Shown: positions 44,870 to 58,500 of the stretch, piece after piece
Layout of the letters: every line of letters begins with the position of its first letter
How positions within the stretch are numbered: position 1 is the stretch's first letter
Source of the DNA: Calycina herbarum
Lineage: Eukaryota; Ascomycota; Leotiomycetes; Helotiales; Pezizellaceae
NCBI GenBank assembly: GCA_001414485.1
Contig: LLEY01000014.1
Coordinates: 124,001 to 188,000, forward strand
DNA length: 64,000 nucleotides
Reading direction: 5' to 3'
Translations under genes and position numbers: made by a program
The notes under the pieces: generated by a model
What the model saw: the letters and a program-made list of their open reading frames with translations, nothing else
Databases searched by the model: none
What the model was told of the DNA's origin: nothing

Positions 44870-47800
44870 GAAAAGCCTAGCTGGTATAAAAACCTAGGTA
44901 TAAGCCTCTTATCCTTTATCCCTCCCATAGCATTCCCTTTACGCATGTCTTGAATACTGATAGTCGTAGAGGTTTTGTAAGTGCGTTAGCAAGCATATGT
45001 GCCGTAGGGCAGTAATCGACTATGATCTTGTTGTACGTAACAAGCTGCTGTACATAGTGGAATTGAACATTAATATGCTTGCTTCGGGCATGGTTCTCTG
45101 GGTTCTTAGCAAGCGTAATCGTTGACTGATTATCGTAGAGAAGTGGGACTGTAAAGTCGTCCTTTAAGTACTACGAATAGCTAATATCTCTTAGTAGCCT
45201 ACTATACCAGATAGCCTACTTGCTTATCTGGTAAAGTGCTATATACTCTGCCTTAGTAGTTGATGTAGAGATTAACCGCTGCTTCTTCAACGTCTAAGCA
45301 ATAGATCCTCTATAGAGCTTAAATATATACCTATAAGTCGACAGTCGGTTAGCTGGGTTACTAGCATAGTCCGAGTTAGAATACCTCTTAAGGGCCTGTA
45401 GTCGTTCCGAGTTGCTATAGCAAATAGCATAGCCAGGTATACCTTTCAAGTAGCACAAGATCTATAATACGCAATTCCAATGCCGTATAGTAGGGTCTGA
45501 GCAGTGCTACGTAAGTCGATAGATAGTAAAGGTAATATCTAGCCGCGTACCTCTCTGTAAATATATTAGACTTCTAATAGCTCTTTAGTATAGGGTAATA
45601 TTAGCTCGGGGTTCATTTTACTTAGCTTTCCTAAAGGTTTGTATTCTACTTATAGAGGTAGGATCTACCTAATCGCTACCTCCTAAATACTTATTAACTA
45701 GCTTAAGTAAGTAGCTTTTCTAGCTAATAGTTAGCGTCTGCGACGCTCGATCTTATATAACCTTAAGACTAAGAAACGTACTAATCTCCCTTATGTCTTT
45801 AAGCTTATATAGTTTTCCGAATCCTTCTTTAAACGAGTTAACCTTATCTAAAGAGTGCCCTAGTATAATTATATCATTAACATAGAGACTAATAATTAAG
45901 CTCTTATCTCTATTAATAAACATACTTAGATCGCTAAAAGAGGGCTTTAATCTAAACTTAGCTAGTCTATTATAAGCTTTAATATACTACTCTCTTCTAG
46001 ACTTCTTTAGGCTATATAAGGTCTTCTACACCTTAAGTATAATACTAGGAAGTAATAAGAGTCCTTAAACCTCTCGTATATAAACCTCTACGTATAACTC
46101 TACCTATAGATATACTATATCCCTAAGCTACTAGTCTAGCCTTAAAGCGGTCTATTAACCCTATTAGAGTATACTTTATAGTAAAGACCTACTTTGTACT
46201 AACTATAGCCTTTGTAAGAGAGAGCTTAGTATACTCCTAGGTCCTAAGAACCTGAAGCTTAACTAATTTATTAGTAATAGTATCTTTCTATTGCTAAGTA
46301 TACTAAGGGTCGCTAACCGCCTTATTATACGACTTTAGAAGAAGTATTCTATAGACATTAGCACTTAAGACTATATCTTTATTAAAGAACCTCTAAGGCC
46401 TACGTTCGCGGAGCCTACGGCCTATTAGAGCCTTATAGCTAGGTTCACAGTCTATATACTAATCAGACGTACGAGTCTTTCTTCTACGACTAGCGATTCT
46501 GTCTACACGTTTAAAAGACGTGTAGGTCTCTCTCCTATAACTTACTATTCCGTCTATACGTTTATATAATATATAGGTCTTTCTCCTATAACTAGTAGTA
46601 GTTCGAGTACTCTTAGGTAACCTAGGCACTTTAACTAGCCTGTTTAATAGTTCGAGTACTCTAAGCAACCTAGGCGCTTTCACTAGCCTCTCTTCCTCGG
46701 GTTCTTCCTTATTAAAGTCCTCTAACTCGCTAATAAACCCGTAGATAGGAGTCTTATTACTCTACTTCCACTTTAGACGTCGATTAACTAGGAATCGAGG
46801 TCTTGTTAATATAATAATACGCTGGCTCGTAGAGTCGTATAATCTATACTACTATGAAGTCTCTATATAGCCTATAAAGCATATCTTTCGTAAGACTAGC
46901 TTAAGCTTATATTAGTACTAGTTAAGAAGCTAGTAGAAAGTAACATAGCCCTATAGCTTTAAGTGCTATATCTCTAGCCTCTTCCTTATAAATGCTTCTT
47001 TAGGTATAATTCCGCCTAGCTTTATAAGTATACAGTTCTTAATATAATATATAGCTTTTATAGCTTCGCTCTAAAACTTATATAGTAATTAAGCGTTAAT
47101 AAGCATTACTCTTATAAGTGAAATAAGTATATAGTTCAGCCTTTTAGAGACACTATTCTACTCTAGTATATATAGCGTAGTCTACTTAATCTTAACTCTA
47201 TACTAGCTTAATAGCTTATCTTTAATTACCTTAAACTCCTTAGTATTATTAAGCTAAAGAACCTTTAGCTTATGCTCTGTTTATAACTCTACTTCCTTCT
47301 TCTATTTAAGTATAACTTCTCTAAAGTCTATTCTTTGCTTAGTTAGAAAGACCTAGGACTTCCTTATTACCTAGTCTATAAGAGTATAAATATAGCGTTC
47401 CTCAGCTATAGTAGGAATGTTATATAGACCCTAGAAGTTAGAAAACACTCGTTTAAGAGGTTTATCTACTTTCTCTAGTACTTAGTAGTTTATAACTCGT
47501 AGCTGCTTTGCTATAATATATAGCTTATAGAAGTCTAAGTTATAACCTCTTAGAATTGATATTAGTACTTCTAAGTTAGAGACTATGCTATGTAGCTCTC
47601 TAAGTCCCTGTACACCGATATAGCTAAAATTCCTATACTAAAGGTTAAGATTAAGATCTCTTTTAGTTATAGCTATAGTAGCTTCTGTAGTAATAGAGTC
47701 TAGTATATATTATAAGCTAATTCGGCTTATATTCGTAATAACAAAACTATTCTTTATAAGAGTTATAGCGTGCTTGCTTATACTATTAGTTGTCTATATA

Positions 47801-49120
47801 AGAATGCCCTTGTCCTATAGCTGAGGGACTAATATCAGGCTGCTAGCTAGCTTAGGCACGTATAGTACGTTTATAAGAGTAAGCGTTTAAGTCTATAGCT
47901 TATTTATAAAGACCTAGATACTAACATTTCTAATTCCTGTTCTGTATATTAAGCCGCCACTTGTAGTCTTAACTACTCTTAGTACTTTAAGCTCTAAAAA
48001 CTTAGTAAATACGTTTCTAGCGTAAGTTATATAGCGTGTAGCCTCTGAGTCGATTACCTAGGCTACTTAGCTCTTGTTAAAACGTCCTATGAGTGCTCCC
48101 TAGTAGGCGTCTGTTAGAACGTCTTCTGACGGATCTGTAGCAAGTATAACTTCTTCGTTCTATACTAGCTAGTACTGTGGTTACTATTCTAGCGTTTGTA
48201 AAGAGCCTGTAGAGGTACTCTTTGCTTACTTAGTAAAAACTTTCTCTTCAATCGTCTGAAGCTAAATAGAGCACTTAGTTTTAAAATGCCCTTTCTCTCT
48301 ATAGCAATAGCAAGTGCTTTTACACTTCTTGCTCTTCTGTCTACTATAGCTAGGCTTCTTTGCCTCTTACGCCTTTCTCTAATACTACCGAGATCGGTTA
48401 CTAGCTGTAAAGGCTGTCTTATCTAGGCCCTGGTTTCTAGATTTTAAGCGTTGTTCTGTCTCTTTTAGACTTATAACTATAGAGTTAAAGTCTAGAGTAG
48501 ACAGCTTATCTTTAAGGATTTTAATACGTGTGTTATAGTTACTTCCTAGCTTCTAGATAGCTCGGAGAAGTATACTAATCTTAGACTTTTTTATAAGTGC
48601 TTCGTCTATATCTGTAGCAAAGATAAAGGCTTATAGGTTACGTAGGTTAGTAGATATTAAGTCGATTATAGCTCTAGCTTTCGGCTCGTATCTATAGAAC
48701 TGGCTTATATACGTAGTAAGTAATATATTATTAGATAGGCGGCAGTCCTTACGTAAGGCCTCCTATTGCTTCTATACGGTCTGAAAGTCGATAATCTTGT
48801 TTTTTATCGTAAGCGAGTAATAGCCTATAATATAAGTCCTCGCCTTAGCGTTCTTACGTCTCTATACCTCTTAAGGTAATAATACTCTAGTATTAGTCTT
48901 AGTACTATCTTACTAAGAAGGACCTCCTACTCTCGTTAAGATTCGTAGCGTAGGGGTTATAGTACTAGCCAGTTTTAGTTCGTTACTAAGGACAAGGTTA
49001 AGAAGACCTCTAGCTTCTAGGAAAGAGCGTACTTCTTTAGCCTATATTCGATAGTTAAGAGGGCTAGTAAGCTTTAGGATTTTTAGCGATTTATCGTCGT
49101 ACGACATGTTGACTAATAGG
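44870..49120 (-). pseudogene. Copia gag-pol remnant
   Basis: A single ancestral polyprotein is now interrupted by many stops. The gag and CCHC regions are at about 48,250-49,110, the RT YVNDIII motif is at about 45,870, and RNase H is at about 44,930-45,170. The last is nearly free of stops. Former Gln and Trp codons have become TAA or TAG, as RIP predicts. Confidence 0.8.
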
Positions 49121-49181
49121 ATATATAAGCTTAAGGCTTGTTATAATTAGTCGAAGCGATAGAGCTTCTAGACTTATAACC

Positions 49182-49391
49182 TGTTATAATACTATACTTC
49201 CGAGGATAAGAGTAAAAGACTTGAATTTATTTTCTTACTTTATAAGAGTAAAAGGTATATATATATATAATGTTGTAATAGCTATTACTATATCTATTTG
49301 TCGAAAAAACTCTTCCTACTAGTATACTCGACAGGTATACCGATATCTCTTAAGTAGTATAATATAACAGATATTATCGTATCTATTAACA
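49182..49391 (-). repeat. Copia LTR (5' copy on the coding strand), RIP-mutated
   Basis: Same 210-bp length as 44581-44790, with numerous C-to-T and G-to-A differences. It ends at 49391 and is followed by the ACTTC duplication. Confidence 0.9.
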
Positions 49392-49578
49392 ACTTCTACG
49401 CCGTTTTCGGTTTAAGAGAAGAGAGAGAATTTTCAAAAATCCTAGAAGTTCTATATTCAACTAAACGCAAATCCACTTACTATAGTAACTTAAGCGAGAG
49501 ATTAAAAACTATAAAAAGAGACTACTAAACTTCTTTTTAATATCTTTTTTTCTTATAAGAGAATTATAAAAACTAGTA

Positions 49579-51876
49579 ACGTAGTTTATTAGCACCTCGT
49601 TAATATCAGTACCTCGCTACTTGAAATCTTATATAAAAAACGTCTGTATATAACCGTGTACTTTACGTATTTATTAATAAAAATATCTAAAATTGAAATT
49701 TTACTAAGAAAACAAGAGTTTAATATTATAATAATATTAATTTTAATTCTTTACTAGTTTTAATTAACAATTCGCTTAAAAATACCTCTGTAATTATTAG
49801 TAATTTTTCCTTTTTCAAATAACGTAGTATACTAGGACCTTATAATTATCAGAACCTCGTGAATTTTTTCCTACTCTACTACTTTAAAATATAATAAAAC
49901 TACTATAATATATTAAATTAATTAAAACTACTCGGAATCTAATAAACTAGATATATCTACAACTTCTTAACACGTCTACGTATTATAACTAGTTTTTCTA
50001 TAAGTACTACAACGTCGCCGAGTCGTTTATCCTTCATCTTCTCTACTCTCTCTAGAGCGCTTATTATATTAAACCTGCTCCTCCGTATTCTTCTAGACTA
50101 ATCCGTCCTATATATCTTCTATAGTAAGTATACCTCCTTCTTAGACACGGGTATTTTTAGCCCTCCGACGTTTACTAAGGGCTTTATTTACTGTTCGAAG
50201 TATATAGACCTCGGCTAATAAGAGAGTTACCTTATAAGCTAATCGCTCTATATCTTTTACTAATAAAGCGATTATCTAGAAAATAGATATTAGCGAGCTT
50301 CCTTAGTAACAAGTAATATAATCCTTAATAAGAGTTGATTACGAGAGAGCTTTAGAAGAGTTATAAGAAGTCTAGAAGACCTAAGAGGTAGCGTCGGCAG
50401 AGGGAGGTCTAGTAGGTATAAGAGTCTATAACTTAATATTAAGCTTTAAGATTATAGTCTAGAGTTCTAAAAGTACTAGACCAGCTCTATAGAACCCAGC
50501 TTTAGCGTTTTAGGTTATTATTAACTAGTTATAGGCTATATAAAACATAAGAAAGAACTTAACCTTAGTAATATAGTTTATATAAGCCTTAATAAAGGTC
50601 TCGATTTAACGCCTATATATACGTTTAAGAATACTAAAACATCTAATATTAAGTAGCTAGGTTAGATAAGACGAATAAAGAGGTAGGTAAAGAGTAATAA
50701 TATTATATAACTTATAATACTCTTAGAATACTACCGATTTATAACTCTTATATTTATCTAGAACTAATATTTAATATAACTCTTTTATATAACTATAAGT
50801 ATACTTATCAAAGTATTCTAGCTATTCTAAGCCTGTCTTATTATTAGTCTATCTATTACTAGTTAGTTTAATAACCTAGTTATTAGGAAGACCGCCCTTA
50901 GTATACTAACTAGTAAGGTGATTTTTCCCTTAAACTACTAAGAATAGAGAGATACTTAAACTCTCTCTATTAATATAGACAATTGCTATAGCCTATTCCC
51001 GATTGCCTAGCTAGACAGCCTTACCTCTACTACGTTGATTAGCACGTATAACAACTATTCTAGCGTAGATAACACTTATTATAAAACCAGTCTCGTCAAA
51101 GTTATAGAAATCGCAGTCTTAGATCCTATATTTCGCTTATATATTCTCTACTAGTCGAAACCACGCGCTAATTAGCTTAGGATCTTCGTATAAGGCTCTT
51201 TAGAAATCGTAAACGCGATTAAAACGTGTCTTTAGTTCTAGACGTCGTTATATAAATCGTTATACCTAGTTCTTTCTAACGCGTTATTCTCTATATAACT
51301 TAAGTATATAATTTACTATATCTTCTACACTACCTAGCTAGAGCGTAAATCCTCTCGTATCTAGATTAAGTATATTTTAAATAATCACCTCCTCTTCTAT
51401 TATAGTTATTTTATAATTTGCTAGCCAGCGTTCGCTAAGAGTAGTTTAACTAGCTATTTTATTAGTAAGTATAGAATAAGAGACTCTATATAGCTTTATA
51501 GCTTTACTACGGTTTATTCGTTTAGATAATCAAATAGCTTTAATAGCTAGGATAATTTAAGCTTCTTAGGTTTAAGATTCTATTAGATAGTTATTAAGAA
51601 AACGCGTATTAAAGTTAGAGGTAGTAGAGTAGGGAAAAAATTTACAAGGTTCTAATAATTACGAGGTCCTAGTATACTACGTTAACACTTTAATATAAGA
51701 TAAGTAATATTTAAAAACTAAGAATTAAGAATACTCTTATATTAATAAAACTAAAATTTCAATTTCAGATTTTTTTATTAATAAATACGTAAAGTGTACA
51801 GTTATATATAGACGTTTTTTATATAAGATTTCAAGTGGCGAGGTACTAATATTAACGAGATACTAATAAACTACGT
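49579..51876 (-). mobile_element. Pogo/Fot1-like DNA transposon with very long inverted repeats
   Basis: The 2,298-bp element is flanked by TA (49577-49578 and 51877-51878). The ends begin ACGTAGTTTATTAG and are inverted over at least 130 bp (49579-49710 against 51745-51876). A second inverted pair starting ACGTAGTATACTAGGACC lies inside (49822 and about 51685). The interior on the minus strand encodes a RIP-broken pogo-type DDE transposase. Size and TA duplication fit Fot1-like elements. The very long, compound terminal repeats are unusual for that group. Confidence 0.75.
50000..51550 (-). pseudogene. Pogo-type DDE transposase remnant
   Basis: Reading through stops on the minus strand gives IQDCDFYNFDETGFIIGVI (the NFDETGF catalytic region), GNREQAIAIVYIDREGLSIS, then TYSYIKEVYQILVLDKYKSY, which corresponds to the LLILDGHxSH catalytic region of intact relatives with the GH changed. 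Scattered TAG and TAA codons make it non-functional. Confidence 0.7.
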
Positions 51877-51878
51877 TA

Positions 51879-53010
51879 TAACGAAGTAAAGTACTCTAAT
51901 AGACCGGATATTAGGTAGTTATAGGTAGAGTAGAGTAGTACTTAAAATCCTCTAAGTAGAGTAGTATAGTAGTTATAACTCTACTTATTTTTACGCTGTT
52001 TCTGCCGAGCCTAACTTTTTACTTAGTAGATGCGATATAGTATATTAGTAGATAAATAAGATAATAAACAACAAATAGTATTATTAAAAAGAAAGAAAAT
52101 AGAAGTAGTAAATGTTATAATTTAGTATTATATTTCTGTTACTTAGCTTAAGTATTTTTCTATAAGATATTAGACTATAATATATTAGAAATTAGTATAG
52201 TGTTAAGAATAGAGTAAGTGCTTAAATCCTTGATAAAAGACTATTACTACTAAGTAATATTTTACTGTCGGAGTATTCTGTTATAATATAAAGAGTATAC
52301 TTGATAAGAAAGGACTGCTGTATACTAGTAAATAATAAGTAAGTAATATTAATAGAGCCTATTATATACCTTGTCTCTTCTTAACAGCCTAGTAAATATT
52401 AAGCAAAGAAAGTTGATAAATTCTATTCTTCTATAGTAAGTTGTAAATTAAGCTTCCCTGGTTTAAAAAAACTAAGAAAAGCCGAGAAAAGTTTTAAAAA
52501 GTCTATACCTTTCTTAAAAATCTACTCTTGTCTCTCTACTACCTCTCTTCTTTATCTAAAGTATTATAATATATATTAAATACTCTTTATTACTCTTTAT
52601 CTTTATCTTTATTATCCTCTCTATCTATAGTATTATAATACTACTCTTCGAGTATAGCTATTAAGTATACTCTATAAGGCTCTTATAAGAGTTAGAATCT
52701 ATAATAGAGGCTCGGGCCACGCCCTCGCTAAGCATTAACCAAAGTCCCCGCTTAGCACTAGCTATTACTCTACTACTAAGTTATTAGAATATTCTAGAAG
52801 CTCTTCTTCTCTCTATATATAGAGGAAGAGCTCGTATATATATAGTCTTTATATACTTCTTAATTAAATATTCGAAACTATACCTTTAAGTTATTCAAGG
52901 TCTAGCCTCTTATAGTAGAAGTGTATTACTCTTATCTATTTTAGACTAGAGTTCAGTTAGTCAGCTATTAGTCAGTTAGTTAGCTAAAGCTCTTATCTAT
53001 ATTAAGGCTA
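51879..53010. other. AT-rich remnant DNA, with an LTR-like promoter region
   Basis: TAGTAAGTTGTAAATTAAGC at 52434 is a RIP-mutated copy of the MITE end at 24907; I did not find its other end. 52690-52960 contains a GC-richer stretch, a TATATATAG-type motif (about 52815) and pyrimidine-rich runs, and may be the upstream LTR of gypsy element A. Confidence 0.4.
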
Positions 53011-53044
53011 TTTAGTTAGTTAGTTAGTTAACTAGTTATTAATC

Positions 53045-53101
<57 letters not shown>
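53011..53101. repeat. (GTTA)n microsatellite
   Basis: About 14 uninterrupted GTTA units run at 53044-53100, with imperfect ones upstream from 53011. It sits at the likely leader region of gypsy element A. Confidence 0.9.
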
Positions 53102-53149
53102 ATTAGCTAGTTATTAGCTAGCTATTCTAGTTGTTTAGTTAAGATAGAT

Positions 53150-55276
53150 CACTATATAGACAACGACTAGTAATTCTACCTAGCCGCGGAAGTATCTAAT
53201 AAGATAGTTTAATTCGCTATCTAGGCAGTATAATAATATTATAGAATACCTTAGAACCTACTACTATAGGTAGCGCAGCTTCTTTAACTTATATTATAAT
53301 CTGGAAATTACTACGGTCCTACTCCTTAAACTAGTATACCCTCTATAATTCTAGTCTAGCCTTAATATAACAAGAGGAAGCCTCGCTACTTATAGTCTTA
53401 CCTAGACAAGTTTACTAATAAAGATAACTCTATATACCTATAATTCAAGAGTCTCTTAGAAGCTAAACTACGGATTAATACTCGAGTAATTAGAAGTAAA
53501 GAAGAAAGAGTATAGTACACGTTTAGACGTTTATTAGAGGACGCTGCTAGACAAATCTACTCTTGGATATAATACGCTTAAGAAACGCCCGATTTTACTA
53601 TAGAAGGACTTTTAACGTAAATAGATCAGGCTTTCGATAATCTACAGAGATAAGCTAAGGCGCTTAGTAAGCTTAATTCAGTTCGCTAGGGATACTACGA
53701 CTTTCGTACGTTCTTTTAAGAATTTAAACAGACCCTACTCGAAGTATAAGAGTAGAGCTAGGATAATAATATTAAGAAAGGTTATCTTAAAACAGGTATT
53801 AACTAGGAACTTAAGAGTCAACTAGTTAACTAAGTAGAACCGAAGATATACAAAGAATATATAGTGTTATTACGAATAATTTTAGATAACCTTTAAGACC
53901 TTAAGACATAGAACAACCGCTGAAACAAAAATCGAGGAAGTAATTCTTACTTCTCTTAGAACACTATAACCTAGGAAGCTATAGAAACCATGGATTAGAA
54001 ACCTACTATAACCTTAACTCGTATAGCAGCTACTAGCTACCCTAGATTAAGAAGGTCCTAACCTAGATAATAATAATAAGCAAAGTAAGTCGACTACTCT
54101 GAAATTAGACATCGAATGTCTAATAGTAGCTGCCTTCGCTATAGTAATAATAGATACATAGTTAGAGACTGTCTACTTCTCCTAGCTTAGAATCCTAGCC
54201 GAGGTTACTAAGAAAGACAGCAGCTAAGTAGGCCCTTGCCTATACGTAAGCTATAAGCAGCTAATACTAACCTAACTGTTACTAGAACAAAGTCTTCTAG
54301 AATTAAGGAAATAAAGATTAAAGAAGCAGATAAATAGGAAACAGACAGAGAGTTAGAAAAAGAATAGCCTCTAATCAAAGCCGCGATTAGAGGCTCTTAG
54401 ATATAAGAAGTGATTTAAGAGAAGCCTAGGAACGTTTTAAAGATTCTATAGTTAGAGATCTATTTATTATATTAGCTTTAGTTAATAATATCGTTTTTAT
54501 AAATACCTTGATTAATACTAGATATCTTATCTATAGACTATATAACCTACGCTTTGTCTAAAAACATAACCTTACGTATATACTAATTATACTATACGAT
54601 ATTACTAGCTTCAATAGCAAAGTCTCTTCGTCTATTAACGAAGTTGCTATTATTTCGCTTAATTTAGACAGATATAGAGAAGAGAGAGTGTTCCTCTATA
54701 TTACGCCTATTAGCGACTATAATATGATTTTAGAAATACTATAGATTATAGTATATAATACTAGGATTAATAGACCTCGTTTTAAAATAAGAATTAGAGT
54801 AATAAATACGATTATATAAAGTAAGAAAGCCTTTTTCAAGAAGTAAGAGAAGTTAAAAAAGTTAGCCTAAGTATTAGCTACTTTATTTATAATAATTAAG
54901 AAACGACGAAGCTAAAAAGCCTAGGTCTTTATAGCTAGTATATTAGATATTAATAAAGCTCTTAGAGTAAAATAATATATCAACCTAGTAATAAAGCTAC
55001 TATAACATTTCCACGAGTTTCTAGATGTTTTTAGCTATAAAAAAGTAGAATAATTACTACTACTATAAGAACTAAGGACTAACTATACTATTAAGCTCGA
55101 GCTAGTAAACGGAAAACAACTAACCGTACTATAGAGGCTCTTATATAGTATATTCTACGACGAGCTTCTCGTACTTAATAAAGAGTTTATACGAATAAGT
55201 AACTTACTAGTAGCAGCGCTAGTATTATTCGTTAAGAAACTAGGAGGTAGATTATAGTTTTATATTAACTACCGTA
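53150..55276 (+). pseudogene. Gypsy A gag-protease-RT 5' part, RIP-broken
   Basis: It encodes gag-like sequence, e.g. RDKLRRLVSLIQFARDTTTF with stops, then CLRYSNNRYIVRDC, a knuckle remnant, and the RT start. The frame is broken throughout. The junction with element B is exact at the CCGTA duplication (55272-55276). Confidence 0.65.
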
Positions 55277-55517
55277 TATCAGGACTTGTAGTAAATGCTA
55301 ATAAATTGAACTATAGAGGTGTCTATGTATAAGAAGATTCGATTGTCCTTTCTAAGCCAGAGTCCTTGCTAACTTATATACTTAGTTAACTTATTCTAGA
55401 GGGTTCTGCCAAGGGTACTTTCGAAGGTTCTATTACGTCTATGCGTTGCTAAGCGAGGTTACGTGAATACGTCGCTAGAGTACTCTAAGACTTATTCTAC
55501 GGGTGTAACCCTTGACA
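55277..55517 (-). repeat. Gypsy B LTR (3' copy)
   Basis: It is 241 bp and pairs with 60535-60775. The two copies differ mainly by C/T and G/A changes, in both directions. Confidence 0.9.
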
Positions 55518-55531
55518 TTACCCCTCTTCCT
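55518..55531 (-). other. Polypurine tract of gypsy B
   Basis: On the minus strand AGGAAGAGGGGTAA lies immediately upstream of the 3' LTR, the usual position for plus-strand primer generation. Confidence 0.7.
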
Positions 55532-55539
55532 GCTCTTAA

Positions 55540-58500
55540 AGGTAGGTGTCTAGGGCTACTGTGTCCTCTAACTTAGTAGTAGGTTCCTATGTTAGGTTTG
55601 CGTATCCTGTCTATTTAACCTTATACTTGAGTCGAGTATAAGAGCCTTTCCTTAGGAGCTTCTTTTGCCGTTGACCTAGTATTCTTTTAACTTGCTATTC
55701 TATAGTATCGTCTACTAATATTATAGGTGGTTGATTATCGTCTGTAATTTAACTAGGCAGCGGGTCTATAGCTGCTAGCCTTAATAAGTCTATATTAAAG
55801 ATATTATAGATACTAGGCGGGGTGTCTAGCCTATATATAGATAGGCTAATAACCTTAATAACTGTAAACTTAGCGGATCGAGCGTCTAGTTTCTTACTAG
55901 CCCTGTCTATCTATATATTCTATAAGCTTAAGTAAACCTTGTCTCTAACCTTGTATATAGGAGCGGTTTTCTGTGAACGATTTGCTTAAGTCTCTTAGTC
56001 TTGTTATACCCTTGCTATTGATGATTATACCTATTCTATAATAGCCTTAATCTTTACTACTATTGCTTCGCTCTTTTAAATTAGTGTTTTTATGTTTATA
56101 GGTACTACGACGTTTGTTAAGGGGTCGATAGTCTATAACGGATAGCTGTGGCTGAGTTAGAAAGGGCTTACACCTGTTAATATTAAATCCTGTCTGTTAA
56201 AAGCTAGCTATACTACTAGTAGCTAGTCGGCCTAGTCGTTCTAAGCTATATTAATCCACTGCTATAGAAGCGTCTCGACTTTAGTATTTGCTCGTTCCGT
56301 TAACCCGTTAGTTTATAGATAGAAGGCTATAGAGATCCGTCGTTTAATCTATAAGAAGTTATAAAGCGTCTTCTATGCTTGTTTAATAAATTATAGGCCT
56401 TTATCAGATACTATTACTCTTAGTAGTCTATATAAGCTATAGTATATAGTAATAAATAAGCGAGTAAATTCCTTCGATGATATAGTCGAGTTATAAGCTA
56501 TAAGGAGTACCTCTTTGCCTAAACGGTCCGTAAACACTGCTATTATATTAGAGCCTTTACTTATAGGTAGTAGTCTAATAAAGTCGATAGAGATCTCTTG
56601 CTATTACTGCTTAGGAATTAGTAACGGACAAAGCAGGCCTTGTTTACAGTCCCTCTAAACCTTAGTACGTCTATAAACTCTATAGTTATAGACAAACTGC
56701 TTAACTATAGTCTGTAGGTTTAGCTAGAAGAACTCTCTTAAGACTATTATAATTGTCCCGTTCTTACTAGGATAGCCTGTAAGTGTAGAATCATAGAGTT
56801 CCTATATAATTACAGTCTATAGCGGCTTATAGTTAGAGACCTATAGTCTACCCCTAAACCGTAAATCACCGTTCTTATTAACTAAGTAGTTAGAGACGGA
56901 GACTTTAACTAGAGAAGCGAGGTCTGCTAGAAACACCCTATCTCCTTAGTAGACAGTATCTATAAGACGTCTAAAGTCCTTGTTCTATACCTTTCCCTCT
57001 TCCTAGAGGTTCTGTAGTTAGTCTATAAACGCTTACTACGTTGCTACGTCGCTTACTTAATTCCTCCCGTTTGCTGACACTAGTGCTAGCTATATAGTAT
57101 TTCCTTAAATTATTCTGTCTAGAATCAGTTATACTATCCTATAATTAAGACGTTTATCTCCCTCCTCTAAGAGGTCCTAGTCCCTCCTTATTAGTATATC
57201 TAGCAGTCCTCCCTCTTTGCCTAGGCGGTATTAGATAATTAGGTTAAACTTGCTAAGTATTAACTACTACCACATTTGTCTTTTAGACAGTTTATAGACT
57301 GTTATAAAGTACTTAAGATTCTTATAATCTATAAGTATTATAAACTGTCTAATACTTTTTAACTCCGCTTCCTATTCCTTAAGGCACCGAATAATAGCTA
57401 ATAACTCTTTGTTATATATTAGGTAATTGTATTTAGTAGGTGCGTGTTTCTTTAAGAAGAAGGCTACGGGCTGTAAGACGCTATTCTTTACTTAAGAGAG
57501 CACGCCTCCTAAGCAATATCTAGAGGAGTCTATCTCTAGGACCGTCTCGTGATCTAGGTTAAACTAAGCCAGTACTAGGGCCTCTGTAAAGGCCTGCTTT
57601 AACTGTTTAAAGGCTCTATTCGCTTTGTCTGTCTATTAGAAGGATATATCCTTTTTAACGAGTCTGTAAAGAGGAGCTATAATCTGTGAAAAGTCCTTAA
57701 TAAACCGTTGATAGAAATTCGCAAATCCTAGGAAGCTAAGGACGCCTTTTGCTGTTATTAGTGCTTTCTAATCTATAATAGCCTATATTTTAGCTAGGTC
57801 TATCTATAAACCTTTCCCTACTTCTATAATAAACCTAAGGTACTTTGTAGACTATACTTTAAATTCGTACTTATTAATATCAAGCTATAGCTTAGTATCT
57901 TAAAGCCTTTGTATTACTTTATAGACATGCTTACAGTGCTAGTTACGAGTGCTGTTTATAAAGACTAAGACATCGTCGATATATACTAAGACAAAGTCGT
58001 CTAAGAACTCTTAAAGTGTATAATTAATATACCGCTAGAAAGTACTAGGAGCATTTATAAGCCTAAAAGGAGTAATAAGCTATTTAAAAAGCCTAAAGCG
58101 TGTCTGGAAAGCCGTTTTCTACTCGTCTCTCTTCTTAATCTATATCTTATAAAAGGTAGTAATAATATCTATTTTTATAAACTACTTAGCTTTCCTGATC
58201 CGGTTAAGTATCTCTTAGATTAAAGGTAAAGAGTAGCGGTCCTTATAGGTTAACTTATTTAGTGCTCGGTAGTTATAACAGAACCGTAGACCCTCTCCTA
58301 GCTTCTATACGAAAAGTACTAGCGTAGCTACTAGAGAGTTGCTTACTCGAATGAATTCCTTGTCTAGTAACTCTATTAGAGTTTTATAGAGCACTAATAG
58401 CTCGTCTTATAACATGTTATAGAGTAGCCCCTAGGGGACTGTTTCTTCTGATCCGTTTTCGGTCTATAAGAGCTCGATACTGTAATCAATTCCTTTATAA

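Larger units (their letters stand above)
44581..49391 (-). mobile_element. Complete Ty1/copia LTR retrotransposon with 5-bp target duplication
   Basis: Two 210-bp LTRs (44581-44790 and 49182-49391) start TGTT and end AACA. They are flanked by ACTTC at 44576-44580 and 49392-49396, a matching 5-bp target duplication. The coding strand is minus. In order from 49.1 kb downwards: a gag start MSYDDKSLKILKLTSPLNYR with a CCHC knuckle (CYCYREKGHFKTKC); reverse transcriptase with SLYVNDIIILG; and RNase H ending with DNQSTITLAKNPENHARSKH, the copia-type end just inside the 44.6-kb LTR. Stop codons are frequent, so it is inactive. The element is heavily RIP-mutated except for its 44581-about 45150 end. 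Confidence 0.9.

Noticed and set aside
53011..53101. GTTA repeat considered as a CRISPR-like array or telomere relic
   Set aside because: The unit is 4 bp without spacers and lacks a telomeric TTAGGG core; it is a microsatellite.
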